A stretch of DNA of 64,000 bases, taken from positions 28,274 to 92,273 of the forward strand of contig NZ_BALU01000010.1 of assembly GCF_000615285.1 (NCBI RefSeq), written 5' to 3'. The DNA is from Lactobacillus kitasatonis DSM 16761 = JCM 1039. Its GTDB lineage: Bacteria > Bacillota > Bacilli > Lactobacillales > Lactobacillaceae. The notes under the pieces are model-generated. The model had not been told where the DNA came from. It made no database searches and saw only the letters and a program-made list of their open reading frames with translations. The translations under genes were made by a program, and so were the position numbers. Position 1 is the first letter of the stretch. Each line of letters opens with the position of its first letter. Shown in pieces: positions 55,300 through 64,000 of the stretch.

Positions 55300-56655
55300 T
55301 TACTTAGCCTCCCCGCTAGTAACAGATTCACTAAATTTACGATAAGTGGTCAAATCCTGTTTTTCCCACTCGCCGACGCTCTTCCATTCGTCATAGGCCT
55401 TCACATAATAAGTTGGCACTAAGTTTATCAAACCATGACGACTAGAATCTTTTTCAGTCGTAAAGCCAATCACGATTCTTTGAATATCGTCTTGCTTCAA
55501 GCCGTGTGATGCCAATTCATCAATTACGTCTTGCGTCGGCTTAATCGTTTTGGTCTGTCCATCAAATGGAATTGGAATCTGAAAGTTGATGCTGTTAAAA
55601 GCTACATTGATTGAATCCGTTGAGAAAGTAGTTTTAACTTGTAAATCATGCTTATTCAAGAAGACTGGAATTCCTTCGATGTAGTTCAAATAGCTGACGT
55701 TTGAACCATCTGCGTCAAAGAAACGCAAATCTTGTTCGGTCAAACCAAGTTGGTGCACATAGTAGACACTATCGAGCAAACGATTCGTTGCGGAAGGAAT
55801 CTTATTCTTTTCGTAATGAGTGTAAAGATAGTTATGCTCGCCGGACTTAGGAGCCGGCACCTTCAATCTGGTGTAGTAGCTAAGTGAATAAATTGTTTGA
55901 CCGTTTTTATTCGTCTTACTGGTAACACCAGAAGTACCTAACAAACGTGAGACAAAGTAAGAATATGATTGATGGTTAGTCAAATAGCTATAAACCTTAC
56001 CATCGATTTCTCGACTATAAAATGGTGAGTAACCTTCTTTTAAACGTACCAGACGTACTGGTGACTTGCTTTTGGCATTTTGCGCATATTTACGCAAACG
56101 ATCAAAGTTAGCACCCTTGATTTTAATCTGGTAAATTTCGTTGTTTTGGTCATTGCCCAGATAAATCCAGTGATTGGATTTGGAAACGAAGAAACGGTTG
56201 AATTCACGATTATCATTAGCAGATTTGTTCAATTGGTTAAATAAAGAAAAGGTAATCTCATCTGGATAAACCAATTGCACGTATTCTGGGCTATTCAAGT
56301 ACTCTTGATATCTGGCTTGTGAATGAACGATTTTCTTGATCTTGTTAACAGCTTTAGCCTTCTTGATTTCTTTAGTAAATTCCAAAGTTAAGTTGTTCTT
56401 GGAATCATAAAGCTGACACAAGTTGCCGTTAGGAAAACCATAGGAAGTCGTTGGAATATACAGATCATAAAGAGATTTTACGCTGCGGTTGCGTACTTGC
56501 TCCTTAGTCGTCGTATTTTCTTGATTCTGTTGACCGATGTTACTGAAGCGTTGGTCACTGGTCATAATGAAGATCCACAACACAATGGACAAAACTATGA
56601 CGATAAATGTGCCTAAGCCCAATAAAAAGTCGCCTAGCTTGAATCTAAACTTCAT
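55300..56655 (-). CDS. walH: WalH (YycH) regulator of WalK
   Basis: A 451-aa protein with one N-terminal helix (about 10-31) and a large extracytoplasmic YycH domain. Motifs include YDLYIPTTSYGFPNGN, GVTSKTNKNGQTIYSLSYYTRL and a YycI-like C-terminal module ending LINLVPTYYVKAYDEW. Overlaps the end of walK by 11 bases, with GAGGAGG upstream. Acts with WalI on WalK. Confidence 0.92.
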   Translation of the reverse strand: MKFRFKLGDFLLGLGTFIVIVLSIVLWIFIMTSDQRFSNIGQQNQENTTTKEQVRNRSVKSLYDLYIPTTSYGFPNGNLCQLYDSKNNLTLEFTKEIKKAKAVNKIKKIVHSQARYQEYLNSPEYVQLVYPDEITFSLFNQLNKSANDNREFNRFFVSKSNHWIYLGNDQNNEIYQIKIKGANFDRLRKYAQNAKSKSPVRLVRLKEGYSPFYSREIDGKVYSYLTNHQSYSYFVSRLLGTSGVTSKTNKNGQTIYSLSYYTRLKVPAPKSGEHNYLYTHYEKNKIPSATNRLLDSVYYVHQLGLTEQDLRFFDADGSNVSYLNYIEGIPVFLNKHDLQVKTTFSTDSINVAFNSINFQIPIPFDGQTKTIKPTQDVIDELASHGLKQDDIQRIVIGFTTEKDSSRHGLINLVPTYYVKAYDEWKSVGEWEKQDLTTYRKFSESVTSGEAK

Positions 56656-58497
56656 CCCAGTCGTCCTCCTCTGTCATTGGTTTATAAGGTAAGGAAATGT
56701 AGAAGGTAGAACCTTTGCCTTCGCTACTGTCAGCCCAGATACGACCATGGTGGGCTTCAACGATTTCTTTAGCAATCGCCAAACCCAAACCGGTACCACC
56801 TTGAGCACGTGAACGAGCCTTATCGACTCTGTAGAAACGATCGAAGATTTTGCCCAAGTCTTTACGTGGAATACCCAAACCCTGGTCGGAAATACTCAAG
56901 ATGACGTGGTTTTTGTTTTGCGTCAAACGAACCGTAATTACACCACCATTTGGTGAATATTTAATTGCATTGTTCATAATATTGTCGATTACCTGCATCA
57001 TCTTGTCGGTATCGATTTCTACCCAAAGAGCTTGATTGCCTAATTCACGCTTGATCGTGTATTTCTTCTTTTTATCCTTATTTTTGTCAGTCTTAACGAT
57101 CATGTCGAATCTATTCAAGATGTGGTTAACAAAATCGTTCAGGTTAACAAATTCAAGGTCCATCTTTGAAACGCCACGGTCTATTCTGGAAAGGCTGAGC
57201 AAGTCGTTGATCATACGAATCATTCGACTAGTTTCTTGTTGCGTTACTTCCAAGAATTTTGGCGCGATGTTAGGATCCTTCCAAGCCCCTTCGTTTAAGG
57301 CTTCAATGTAGGCTTGCAAACTAGTAAGTGGCGTTCTAAGTTCGTGCGAAACGTTAGAAACGAATTGCTTTTGTGAATCTTCATTCTTTTGTTGTTCCGT
57401 TACATCGTGCAAAACGCATACGCTACCGGAAACAAAGCCCGTTACTCGCTTAATCAAAGAGAAGCTAGCGTGCAGGATCATTTCGTCACGCGTATTTGGA
57501 TCGATTGTAACGACAATTTCTTTTTGACTAGAAATTAAATCTTGTGAGGAAGTATCCTTCAAGCCAAGGACTTCCGCGATTGGTTTGTTAATGACGTCTT
57601 CTTCTTTAACATTTAAGAAGTTCAAAGCCATCTGGTTAACAACGCTGACGTTGCCGTGACGATCGGTAGCCAGCACCCCATCGCTCATGTGCGAAAGCAC
57701 GCTGTCCAACCTGCGTCGTTCACTATCGGACTCTTCTTGCGAGCGTTCGATTCGAACAGACAAAGTATTAAAGGCACGACCTAATTGACCCAATTCATCG
57801 TTTGAATAGATCTTTACCTGGGTAGAATAATCACCATCGGCAATATGCAAGGCCTGCTTCTGCATTTCTTCGATAGCTGCGTAATTGCCCGGGAAATGAC
57901 TAACGCCAGGAATGCGCCAAGCAGTGCCGCAATTAAGGATGCGATCAAGAATGTTAATGAAATCTGCCGCAGGTTGTTAAAGACATCCTGCATGCTGGCT
58001 TTCACATAGATCGCTCCGACGTTGTTGGAACCATTGCCACTAGTCAGTGGTAAAATCTGAATCATGTAGTTGCCGTGGTCATCGATTACTTTGTTAATCT
58101 GATGCCCGGTTGAAATTACCTGTTTAACATCGGTGTTGTTGATTCTTTGACCGATCTTGCTTTTATCATTCAAATTAGAAACGGCACGAATCGTATCCTT
58201 GTTGTCAACGACGATAATTTCACTGATCGCATCATTATTGTAGTCATTAACGATCTGGTTCAAACGGTCGTTGGCATTTTTACTGTTACTGGCCAGTTGA
58301 TTAGCTAATTGATTACTTACAACCGTCTGAATTTGAATTGACGATTGAAAGTTCTCAATACTGGTTTGCTCAAGCTGTCTGGTAAAATAAGCTCCAATAA
58401 CTTCGATTGTTGCCAGCAGCATCAGCATGAACACGATCGCTAATTTCATATTGATGGAATTAAACGTATCATTTAACTTTTTTCTGAGTCTTTTCAT
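56645..58497 (-). CDS. walK: WalK sensor histidine kinase (frameshifted in this sequence)
   Basis: Two frames join into about 617 aa if one base is restored at 57876 (GG read as G): ...SRAITQ-P-then IEEMQKQALHIADGDYS.... Order: helix 1 (about 18-37), an extracellular Cache/PAS domain, helix 2 (about 185-205), HAMP, cytoplasmic PAS, HisKA with VSHELRTPLTS (phospho-His) and HATPase with NNAIKYSP, DQGLGIP and GTGLGLAIAKEIVEAH. WalK governs cell-wall hydrolase genes and is essential in most Firmicutes, so a true frameshift would be surprising. The break falls exactly between helix 2 and HAMP. Confidence 0.9.
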
Positions 58498-58517
58498 TTC
58501 TCACTCAACATCTAAAA

Positions 58518-58557
58518 AAAGAAAGCCACTTACTTCTTCAGTTCTGTGGCTTTCTTT
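58518..58557 (-). terminator. Intrinsic terminator between walR and walK
   Basis: AAAGAAAGCCAC and GTGGCTTTCTTT form a perfect 12-bp stem around a 16-base loop. On the minus strand TTCTTTTTTTTAG follows. It sits inside the wal operon, so part of transcription probably stops after walR. Confidence 0.82.
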
Positions 58558-58559
58558 AA

Positions 58560-59276
58560 CTATCCCTCACTTGGCTGTTTTACGTAATAACCTACACCAC
58601 GGCGAGTAACTAAAACTTGAGGTTGAATTGGATTATTCTCAATCTTTTCTCTTAAACGGTGAACGGTTACGTCAACAGTCCGCACATCACCAAAATAATC
58701 ATAGCCCCAAACAGTTTGCAATAAGTGTTCACGGGTCATAACTTGTCCCATATGTTGTGCTAAGTAGTAAAGAAGTTCAAATTCACGGTGAGTAAGTTCG
58801 ATCTTCTTACCATTCTTTTCAACAATATAGGCATCTGGCATGATTACTAGATTGCCGATCTTAATATTCTTATCGGGCTCTTCTTGGTTAGCAGCCTCAG
58901 CCTTCTTAACGATATCACGGCGACGTAAATTAGCCTTAACACGAGCAACTAATTCGCGGTTAGAAAATGGCTTAGTTACGTAATCGTCTGCACCCATTTC
59001 AAGTCCTAAAACTTTATCAATTTCAGTATCTTTAGCAGTTACCATGATAATTGGCATATCGTGCGTTTGACGAACTTCACGAGCAACCTCGAGTCCGTCT
59101 TTCTTTGGCAACATCAAGTCCAGAATCATTAAATCTGGATCATATTCGTCAACTTTTTGAACAGCTTCTTCGCCATCATAGGCAGTGTCGACGTCAAAGC
59201 CCTCCTTAGTTAGGTTAAATTTGATAATATCAGATATAGGCTTTTCATCGTCGACGACGAGAATTTTTTTTGGCAT
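58560..59276 (-). CDS. walR: WalR response regulator
   Basis: A 238-aa OmpR-family regulator. Receiver domain with phospho-acceptor D53 (LMILDLMLP), acidic D9/D10 and Lys in VTKPFS; winged helix from about 135 ([20 protein letters not shown], then [17 protein letters not shown]). It activates and represses murein hydrolase genes together with WalK. AGGAGG precedes the ATG and a near-consensus promoter lies 25-50 bp upstream. First gene of the walRKHIJ operon. Confidence 0.97.
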   Translation of the reverse strand: MPKKILVVDDEKPISDIIKFNLTKEGFDVDTAYDGEEAVQKVDEYDPDLMILDLMLPKKDGLEVAREVRQTHDMPIIMVTAKDTEIDKVLGLEMGADDYVTKPFSNRELVARVKANLRRRDIVKKAEAANQEEPDKNIKIGNLVIMPDAYIVEKNGKKIELTHREFELLYYLAQHMGQVMTREHLLQTVWGYDYFGDVRTVDVTVHRLREKIENNPIQPQVLVTRRGVGYYVKQPSEG

Positions 59277-59300
59277 CGGGAATGCCTCCTTTGCTCTTAC

Positions 59301-59329
59301 ATTATACTGAATTTTGTAACATTAGCCAA
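59301..59329 (-). promoter_or_regulatory. Sigma-A promoter of the wal operon
   Basis: On the minus strand TTGGCT (59324-59329), a 17-bp spacer and TATAAT (59301-59306). The perfect -10 is about 25 bases upstream of the walR start. Confidence 0.75.
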
Positions 59330-59358
59330 AAAATTTAAGTTTTTTTTCAAAAAAAGTC

Positions 59359-59387
59359 TTGCATTTTTTTACGTTTCATAGCATAAT
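59359..59387 (+). promoter_or_regulatory. Promoter of the first tRNA-Lys
   Basis: TTGCAT (59359-59364), 17 bp, CATAAT (59382-59387), 27 bases before the mature tRNA start. Confidence 0.5.
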
Positions 59388-59413
59388 AATATCTGTTGAT
59401 TGATTCAACACAT

Positions 59414-59486
59414 GGGTGGCTAGCTCAGCTGGCAGAGCAACGGACTCTTAATCCGTGGGTCCAGGGTTCGATCCCCTGGCCACCCA
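59414..59486 (+). tRNA. tRNA-Lys (anticodon CTT), copy 1
   Basis: A 73-nt cloverleaf. Acceptor GGGTGGC/GCCACCC with discriminator A; D arm GCTCAGCTGGCAGAGC; anticodon arm ACGGA-CTCTTAA-TCCGT with CTT anticodon; T arm CAGGG-TTCGATC-CCCTG. CCA is not encoded. Identical to the second copy 526 bp away. Confidence 0.96.
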
Positions 59487-59493
59487 TAACTGT

Positions 59494-59526
59494 AAGAGAT
59501 ATGATTTCGGTCATATCTCTTTTTTG
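59494..59526 (+). terminator. Intrinsic terminator after tRNA-Lys copy 1
   Basis: AAGAGATATGA pairs with TCATATCTCTT around TTTCGG, then TTTTTT. Confidence 0.9.
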
Positions 59527-59603
59527 TTCATTCATTTGATTAGCGCTTGTAAGCTCTTTCTTGGTAAAATAGAAGAAAAGAACTTATTCAAGGGGGCTTT
59601 ACT

Positions 59604-59825
59604 ATGAACGAAGCTGTATTTTTCAATCCGGGGGATGCCATTGCATCTTCACACGACTTCAAGGAAGCACGGCGCAGTGCACAGATTATTAAGGCAGAAC
59701 GTCCGACTGGCCGTCAGATTGTCATTGCCGAGAATGATAAAAATGGCGTGTATGCTGTCTACTATGCCGATAGTGCAAACAAAGATCAAAGCGGAATCGC
59801 CCACCACATTAAGGATCAAATTTAA
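59604..59825 (+). CDS. Small conserved protein between two tRNA-Lys genes, unknown function
   Basis: A 73-aa cytoplasmic protein with a mixed alpha/beta pattern: DFKEARRSAQIIKAERPTGR, then IVIAENDKNGVYAVYYAD. The strand-turn-strand end suggests a small single-domain fold. No membrane segment and no Cys. AAGGGGG lies 7 bases before the ATG and a terminator follows, so the gene is real. No family recognised. Confidence 0.75.
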   Translation: MNEAVFFNPGDAIASSHDFKEARRSAQIIKAERPTGRQIVIAENDKNGVYAVYYADSANKDQSGIAHHIKDQI

Positions 59826-59827
59826 GA

Positions 59828-59859
59828 AGAAAGTCACTTTTTGTGACTTTTTTTATTTT
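59828..59859 (+). terminator. Intrinsic terminator after the 73-aa gene
   Basis: AAAGTCAC-TTTTT-GTGACTTT hairpin with T-rich tail. Confidence 0.85.
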
Positions 59860-59873
59860 TTTCAAAAAAAGGG

Positions 59874-59902
59874 TTGTCAAAACCTATTTCAACTGGTAAT
59901 AT
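59874..59902 (+). promoter_or_regulatory. Promoter of the second tRNA-Lys
   Basis: TTGTCA (59874-59879), 17 bp, TAATAT (59897-59902), 38 bases before the mature tRNA. Confidence 0.6.
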
Positions 59903-59939
59903 ATTTAACTGTCAGCACGAGAGCTGATGAAACAAATAT

Positions 59940-60012
59940 GGGTGGCTAGCTCAGCTGGCAGAGCAACGGACTCTTAATCCGTGGGTCCAGGGTTCGATCC
60001 CCTGGCCACCCA
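59940..60012 (+). tRNA. tRNA-Lys (anticodon CTT), copy 2
   Basis: Identical over all 73 nt to the copy at 59414, including the preceding ATG trinucleotide and the following TAA. It has its own promoter-like sequence and a short hairpin GCAC/GTGC followed by T7 (about 60026-60052). Confidence 0.96.
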
Positions 60013-60073
60013 TAATATGAAAATGGCACTGCGAGGAGTCGGTGCTTTTTTTGTGCTTAAAATTAGATACACA

Positions 60074-60206
60074 AAAGTGTCTGGGAAAAAAGTCGATTTT
60101 TAACTAAATTTAGGCTTTAACTCAAAAAAATCCCATTAAATCAAGGTTTGCATGTACCAAGATTTGATGGGATTTTGAAATTTCTGAGTTTTTTCCCAGA
60201 CACTTT
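60074..60206. repeat. Nested palindromic intergenic element, MITE-like
   Basis: Outer arms AAAGTGTCTGGGAAAAAA (60074-60091) and its exact complement at 60189-60206. Inner arms AATCCCAT...GATTT with GGT/ACC pairing near 60128-60176. The element is about 133 bp, nearly one long hairpin, with no coding capacity. It lies 11 bp past the nrdE stop and could also terminate transcription. The size and symmetry resemble mobile palindromic repeats; copy number cannot be seen here. Confidence 0.65.
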
Positions 60207-60217
60207 CTATTATTAAA

Positions 60218-62386
60218 CTAAATCATACATTTCTGGCATTCTGCACCATTTTGAATTAAACATTCGTCTGCAGTCAAGTTCTCACTACCAGCTAAAACTT
60301 TTTCTCTTACTCTAACATAATAAATTGAGTTGCATCGCTTTTTAAAGGCATAAATATAAGCCTTATTTAAATCTCTTGTTGTTGCATTATCTTCAACAAA
60401 TAAAGTTAACGAAATTGATTGATCAACATACTTTTGTGCAGCAGCTGCAATATCAATAATAGCATTAGGTCCTACTTCATATGCACCCTTTTCGTAATAC
60501 TCATAATTGTCTTTATTAATCTTATAAGCTGGTACATAAATTCGACCCAAATCAGCCTCTTTGCGTGTTTCAACAGGAGCTACTACTGGCTGCAAACTTG
60601 GTGTACATGAAGATAAATAACTAATTGATCCAGTAGGTGCAACTGCTAATAAGTTAGCATTAGCTATACCTGTCTTTTTAATTTTAGTAATCAATTCTTC
60701 CCAATCTTCTTTAGTTGGAATAACTAATTTATATTTAGCTACAATTTCTTTAATCTTGTCTGTTTTCGGTGAGACTTCCTCATCAATAAATTTTTTGAAA
60801 TAATCACCACTAGCATATGATGAATCTTTGAATCCTTTAAAAGCACCATATTTTTCAGCTAATTTATTTGATTCTTTAAATGCATGGTATGCAATTGTAT
60901 AAAAGAAAATTCCTGTAAATTCAACTGCTTCTGGTGAATCATAATAAATATGATTAGTTGCTAAAAAGCCATGTAAATTCATTGCTCCTAGACCGATTGC
61001 TCGATTAGCTTTATTTCCCTTTTCAATTGAAGGAGCACAATCTAAATCTGAAGACCTGGCAACACGATTAAGCGCTTGAACACTATCAGAAACCAAACTA
61101 CCTAACTTGTCAGCGCTATTCATTGCTGCTGCAATATTAAGTGATCCTAAATTACAACAAACATCGTAGCCCGTCTTATTAAAACTTAAGTCTTCATTAT
61201 AGGTACTTGGCGTATTAACCTGAGCAATTTCTGAACATAAATTAGACATCACAATCCGCCCCAATTTCTTTTGTGGGTTTCTTCGATTTACAGTATCTTC
61301 ATACATAATATAAGGATACCCTGATTCAAATTGAACTTCAGCAATAGTTTGGAAGAATTTTCTAGCACTGATAAATGTCTTTTTAATACGTGGATTATTA
61401 AGGAGATTTTGGTATTCTTTAGTAATTGAAATATCTGACATTGGTTTACCATATTCACGTTTAATATCATATGGTGAAAACAAAGCCATCTTTTTATTTT
61501 CTTTGGCTAGTTCAAAAGTAATATCTGGAATCACTACGCCAAGTGATAAAGATTTAATTCTTACCTTTTCGTCAGCGTTTTCTCGTTTAGTATCTAAAAA
61601 TTGCATAATCTGGGGATGATGGGCACTTAAATAAACTGCACCGGCACCTTGTCTTTGCCCTAATTGATTGGCATAAGAAAATGAATCTTCTAGTAATTTC
61701 ATTACAGGAATTATCCCACTAGATAAATTCTCCACTTTTTTAATAGGTGCACCTAATTCACGCAAATTAGTTAAGCATAGAGCAACACCACCACCACGTT
61801 TAGATAATTGCAGACTTGTGCTTATTGCTCGTGAAATTGATTCCATATTGTCTTCAACTCTGAGCAAATAACATGAAATATATTCACCGCGTCTCTTTTT
61901 ACCTGCATTCAAGAAAGTCGGAGTTGCTGGCTGGAAACGATTACTAATAATATCTTTAACTAAATTCAAGGCCAGTTCTTCATTGCCATCAGCTAAAAAT
62001 AAAGCATTCATAACAGCCCGATCTTCAAAACGTTCTAAAAATTGTTTATTATCGTTTGTTTTTAAGGCATATGCTTTATAGAATTTAGCTGCACCCATAA
62101 AGTTCAAAAAGCTAAAATTTTGTGCATAAGCTAATTTGAAAATTTCTTTAATAAATTTAGCTGTATATAAATCTAGAACTTTTTTATCATAGTAATCATT
62201 ATCAACTAAATAAGCTAATTTTTCTTCTAAAGAAGCAAACTTTTTCATTCTTGGTTCAATATGATTTTCAAGATATTGCTTAGTAGCTTCCTTGTCAGCT
62301 TTAAAATTATAATTTCCTTTTTCATCTTTAAATTTAGCAAGTGCATTTAAAGAAATATATGAATCATTATTAAGATTATCAGTCAT
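60218..62386 (-). CDS. nrdE: Ribonucleotide reductase large (catalytic) subunit NrdE
   Basis: A 722-aa class I alpha subunit without an ATP-cone. It converts NDPs to dNDPs. The active-site Cys residues lie in [21 protein letters not shown] (thiyl radical) and [41 protein letters not shown] and the C-terminal redox pair ECQKCMI are intact. The start at 62386 has AGGTGA upstream and overlaps the nrdI stop by 8 bases; a start seven codons earlier lacks a site. Its partner NrdF is of the metal-free type. The palindromic element lies just downstream. Confidence 0.95.
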   Translation of the reverse strand: MTDNLNNDSYISLNALAKFKDEKGNYNFKADKEATKQYLENHIEPRMKKFASLEEKLAYLVDNDYYDKKVLDLYTAKFIKEIFKLAYAQNFSFLNFMGAAKFYKAYALKTNDNKQFLERFEDRAVMNALFLADGNEELALNLVKDIISNRFQPATPTFLNAGKKRRGEYISCYLLRVEDNMESISRAISTSLQLSKRGGGVALCLTNLRELGAPIKKVENLSSGIIPVMKLLEDSFSYANQLGQRQGAGAVYLSAHHPQIMQFLDTKRENADEKVRIKSLSLGVVIPDITFELAKENKKMALFSPYDIKREYGKPMSDISITKEYQNLLNNPRIKKTFISARKFFQTIAEVQFESGYPYIMYEDTVNRRNPQKKLGRIVMSNLCSEIAQVNTPSTYNEDLSFNKTGYDVCCNLGSLNIAAAMNSADKLGSLVSDSVQALNRVARSSDLDCAPSIEKGNKANRAIGLGAMNLHGFLATNHIYYDSPEAVEFTGIFFYTIAYHAFKESNKLAEKYGAFKGFKDSSYASGDYFKKFIDEEVSPKTDKIKEIVAKYKLVIPTKEDWEELITKIKKTGIANANLLAVAPTGSISYLSSCTPSLQPVVAPVETRKEADLGRIYVPAYKINKDNYEYYEKGAYEVGPNAIIDIAAAAQKYVDQSISLTLFVEDNATTRDLNKAYIYAFKKRCNSIYYVRVREKVLAGSENLTADECLIQNGAECQKCMI

Positions 62387-62804
62387 TGTCTTCACCTGCA
62401 TCAGCAATTATTTTATTAACATTATTTACATCTTCAGTTGTTCCCAGTAACTCAAATTTATATAGATAAGGAACATGTAATTTCTTAGAAATTACATCCC
62501 CTGCCAAGGCAAAAGAATTACCAAAATTGGTATTTCCACTAGCAATAACACCAATACATTTTTGCCGATTAGCCAATTTGTTCAAAAAGTGGATAACTTG
62601 CTTAGGCACAGCACCTGTAGTCCCATGGCCACCAGAATAAGTTGGCGTAATTAAAATATATTCTTCAGAAACTGAAATTTCTTTACTGAGTTTAATAGGA
62701 ATCCTAATAGAATTACAATCTAACTTTTCTACAAAACGTGCTGTATTATTTGAAGTGGAAGAATAATAGACAACTAATGGCTTTTTAGAAATCCCAGTCA
62801 TCAT
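62379..62804 (-). CDS. nrdI: Flavodoxin-like NrdI
   Basis: A 141-aa flavoprotein. [18 protein letters not shown] binds the FMN phosphate, [18 protein letters not shown] and [19 protein letters not shown] the isoalloxazine ring. In class Ib it supplies superoxide to the Mn centre; in class Ie it is needed to convert the radical Tyr to DOPA. The ATG at 62804 follows GAGGAG by 7 bases and overlaps the nrdF end by 20. Gene order F-I-E. Confidence 0.95.
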   Translation of the reverse strand: MMTGISKKPLVVYYSSTSNNTARFVEKLDCNSIRIPIKLSKEISVSEEYILITPTYSGGHGTTGAVPKQVIHFLNKLANRQKCIGVIASGNTNFGNSFALAGDVISKKLHVPYLYKFELLGTTEDVNNVNKIIADAGEDND

Positions 62805-63792
62805 CTGTAGTCTCCTCTCCTGTTCCCATTACATATGAAGAACCATTACCAGAAAAGAAATCATGGTTTTCATCAGCTTGAGCTGATAATTGAGCGAATA
62901 CTTCTGGAGAAACATAAGTTTCTTCTGCGGTAAAAGGGGAATCATAGCCTAAATTTTGTAAAAATTTACCTGCATTATACAAACTGAAATGAATTGCATC
63001 ATCAACCAAATCAAAATCATCATAAAGCTCGTGCAAATATTTCTTTTCCAAATCAATTAGTTTATCTAAGAAATCAAAAACGAATTTTTTCATTTCTGCT
63101 TGTTTAGCTGGAGCTAATTTCTTTACGGCCAATTGATATTTGTAACCACTATAATAATTGTGAATAACCTTATCTCTTAAGATCAATCTAATAATATCAG
63201 CAGTATTAGGCAATTTACCTCTTGCAGCTAAATAAAATGGTAAATAAAAACCACCATAAAGCAGGAACCCTGGCATAATTGCTGCGGCAACCTTTGATTT
63301 AAGCGGATCATTGCCTGTATAATACGGAATTACCGCTTTAGCTCTTGCTTGTAAAGCATCATTATTAACTACCCATTCATGCGCTTCTTCAATTTGTTCA
63401 CTAGTACATAAAGTAGAAAAAATAGTTCCATATGATCTTGCATGGACAGCAACCATAAAAGCAAAATTTGTATAGATAGCTTGCTCTATATCAGTTTGCG
63501 AATTTTTAATTTGGGCTACATCACCCACACTTGATTGAGTTGTATCTAATAAAGTCAATCCAGTGAAAGTGCGAGTTATAAGCTGTTGCCAGTCATCAGA
63601 TAATTGATTCCAAGAACTTATATCATTCGAAACTGGGATTTTTTCAGGTAACCAAAAGTTTTGAGTAACTCTGTTCCAAACCTCAAGATCCTTATCATCT
63701 TTAATGTCATTCCAGTTAATAGCTCGCATATTTTTGCCGTTGTTATTGTAAGCAAATTCAACTGGTGACTGTGAATGATCATAATAACCCAT
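62785..63792 (-). CDS. nrdF: Ribonucleotide reductase small subunit NrdF, class Ie (VPK, metal-free type)
   Basis: A 335-aa R2-fold protein started at the ATG at 63792 (AGGAG upstream). Of the six usual metal ligands, D83 (LLDTTQ), H117 (VAVHARSY) and H211 (KVIHNYY) are kept. The three Glu are replaced by V114 (AFMVAVH), P174 (AIMPGF) and K208 (RDKVIH). This Val-Pro-Lys set defines one branch of the class Ie subunits, which work without metal and use a DOPA radical on the conserved Tyr, here Y121 (ARSYGTIF). The codons (GTT, CCA, AAG) are unambiguous. NrdI, needed for that modification, is the next gene. Confidence 0.95.
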   Translation of the reverse strand: MGYYDHSQSPVEFAYNNNGKNMRAINWNDIKDDKDLEVWNRVTQNFWLPEKIPVSNDISSWNQLSDDWQQLITRTFTGLTLLDTTQSSVGDVAQIKNSQTDIEQAIYTNFAFMVAVHARSYGTIFSTLCTSEQIEEAHEWVVNNDALQARAKAVIPYYTGNDPLKSKVAAAIMPGFLLYGGFYLPFYLAARGKLPNTADIIRLILRDKVIHNYYSGYKYQLAVKKLAPAKQAEMKKFVFDFLDKLIDLEKKYLHELYDDFDLVDDAIHFSLYNAGKFLQNLGYDSPFTAEETYVSPEVFAQLSAQADENHDFFSGNGSSYVMGTGEETTDDDWDF

Positions 63793-63844
63793 ATTTTTTG
63801 CTCCTATCATTATTTATTGTTTTATCTAATATATGTGTGAGCAC

Positions 63845-63873
63845 ACTATAGCATAGTCTGCTCAATGATACAA
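63845..63873 (-). promoter_or_regulatory. Promoter of nrdFIE
   Basis: On the minus strand TTGTAT (63868-63873), a 17-bp spacer and TATAGT (63845-63850) with an extended TGC before it. About 50 bases upstream of the nrdF start. Confidence 0.7.
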
Positions 63874-63898
63874 CATGTAGATTTTTTGGTTATTTATA

Positions 63899-63914
63899 AT
63901 CAATATATTGTGGT
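63899..63914. promoter_or_regulatory. NrdR-box-like palindrome upstream of nrdFIE
   Basis: ATCAATATATTGTGG resembles the NrdR box (core CAATATATTG). A weaker copy, CTAATATATGTGTG, lies at 63826-63839 just downstream of the predicted transcription start. Centre-to-centre distance is about 72 bp, near seven helical turns. Repression of nrd genes by NrdR-nucleotide is the known role; binding here is inferred. Confidence 0.5.
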
Positions 63915-64000
63915 TAAGTCGTTTTTGATAATACAAAATTATTTTCAAATTTATTTTATCTTCCAAAAATAATGTAGGTGTTGTTTTTTGCTTTTTTGAC

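Overview
The window reads as a low-GC Firmicute chromosome, most likely a Lactobacillus of the acidophilus/crispatus/helveticus cluster. Evidence: a type II nucleoside deoxyribosyltransferase and a proline iminopeptidase of lactobacillary type, fused substrate-binding/permease amino-acid transporters, strong AGGAGG-type ribosome sites, and a complete walRKHIJ-htrA-rlmH block as found not far from the origin in Lactobacillales. No rRNA, prophage, intact insertion sequence or CRISPR array was seen.

Layout. 1-6.3 kb: end of a tyrosine phosphatase, a lone PTS EIIA, ntd, nagA and a divergent large GH31 glycosidase. 6.3-17.9 kb: an Rgg remnant, a YibE/F pair with an esterase, a MerR-like coiled-coil protein with ddl, a CAP-domain secreted protein, a glutamine-type ABC transporter, a TetR/membrane-protein pair and prs. 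18-29.8 kb: mostly single genes (a decayed AlbA/Schlafen-type protein, hydrolases, a glycosyltransferase, a DUF1002 protein, a viroplasmin-RNase H, cls, a sirtuin, an alkyltransferase-like protein without the catalytic Cys, a TerC protein, a 3-methyladenine glycosylase). 29.8-32.5 kb: a lysine riboswitch with terminator in front of a two-gene lysine-type ABC transporter. 33.6-42.6 kb: HNH and HD proteins, an OFA-type MFS transporter, then a synthase-dependent exopolysaccharide operon (degenerate GGDEF protein, 48-aa membrane protein, BcsA/IcaA-type synthase, GH8 hydrolase), a 46-aa basic protein and a membrane GDPD. 42.7-50.2 kb: an anion permease, lemA-htpX, an AraC regulator divergent from an ECF module, and pepI. 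50.2-51.4 kb: an Rgg regulator with a small secreted peptide and a membrane protein. 51.4-59.3 kb: rlmH, a DnaA-box cluster, htrA and walJIHKR. 59.4-60.2 kb: two identical tRNA-Lys(CTT) genes around a 73-aa gene, then a long palindromic repeat. 60.2-63.8 kb: nrdF-nrdI-nrdE.

The most notable finding is the NrdF subunit. Three of the four carboxylate metal ligands are replaced by Val, Pro and Lys, the signature of the metal-free class Ie ribonucleotide reductases, and nrdI is present beside it. Second is the Rgg/secreted-peptide/membrane-protein cluster at 49.5-51.3 kb.

A caution on quality: eight genes, including the normally essential walK, are each broken by one missing base in a short homopolymer. 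The uniform pattern suggests base-calling errors as much as gene decay. Joined across that base, each gives a normal family protein. The AlbA-type gene at 18-19.3 kb is different: it carries two in-frame stop codons.
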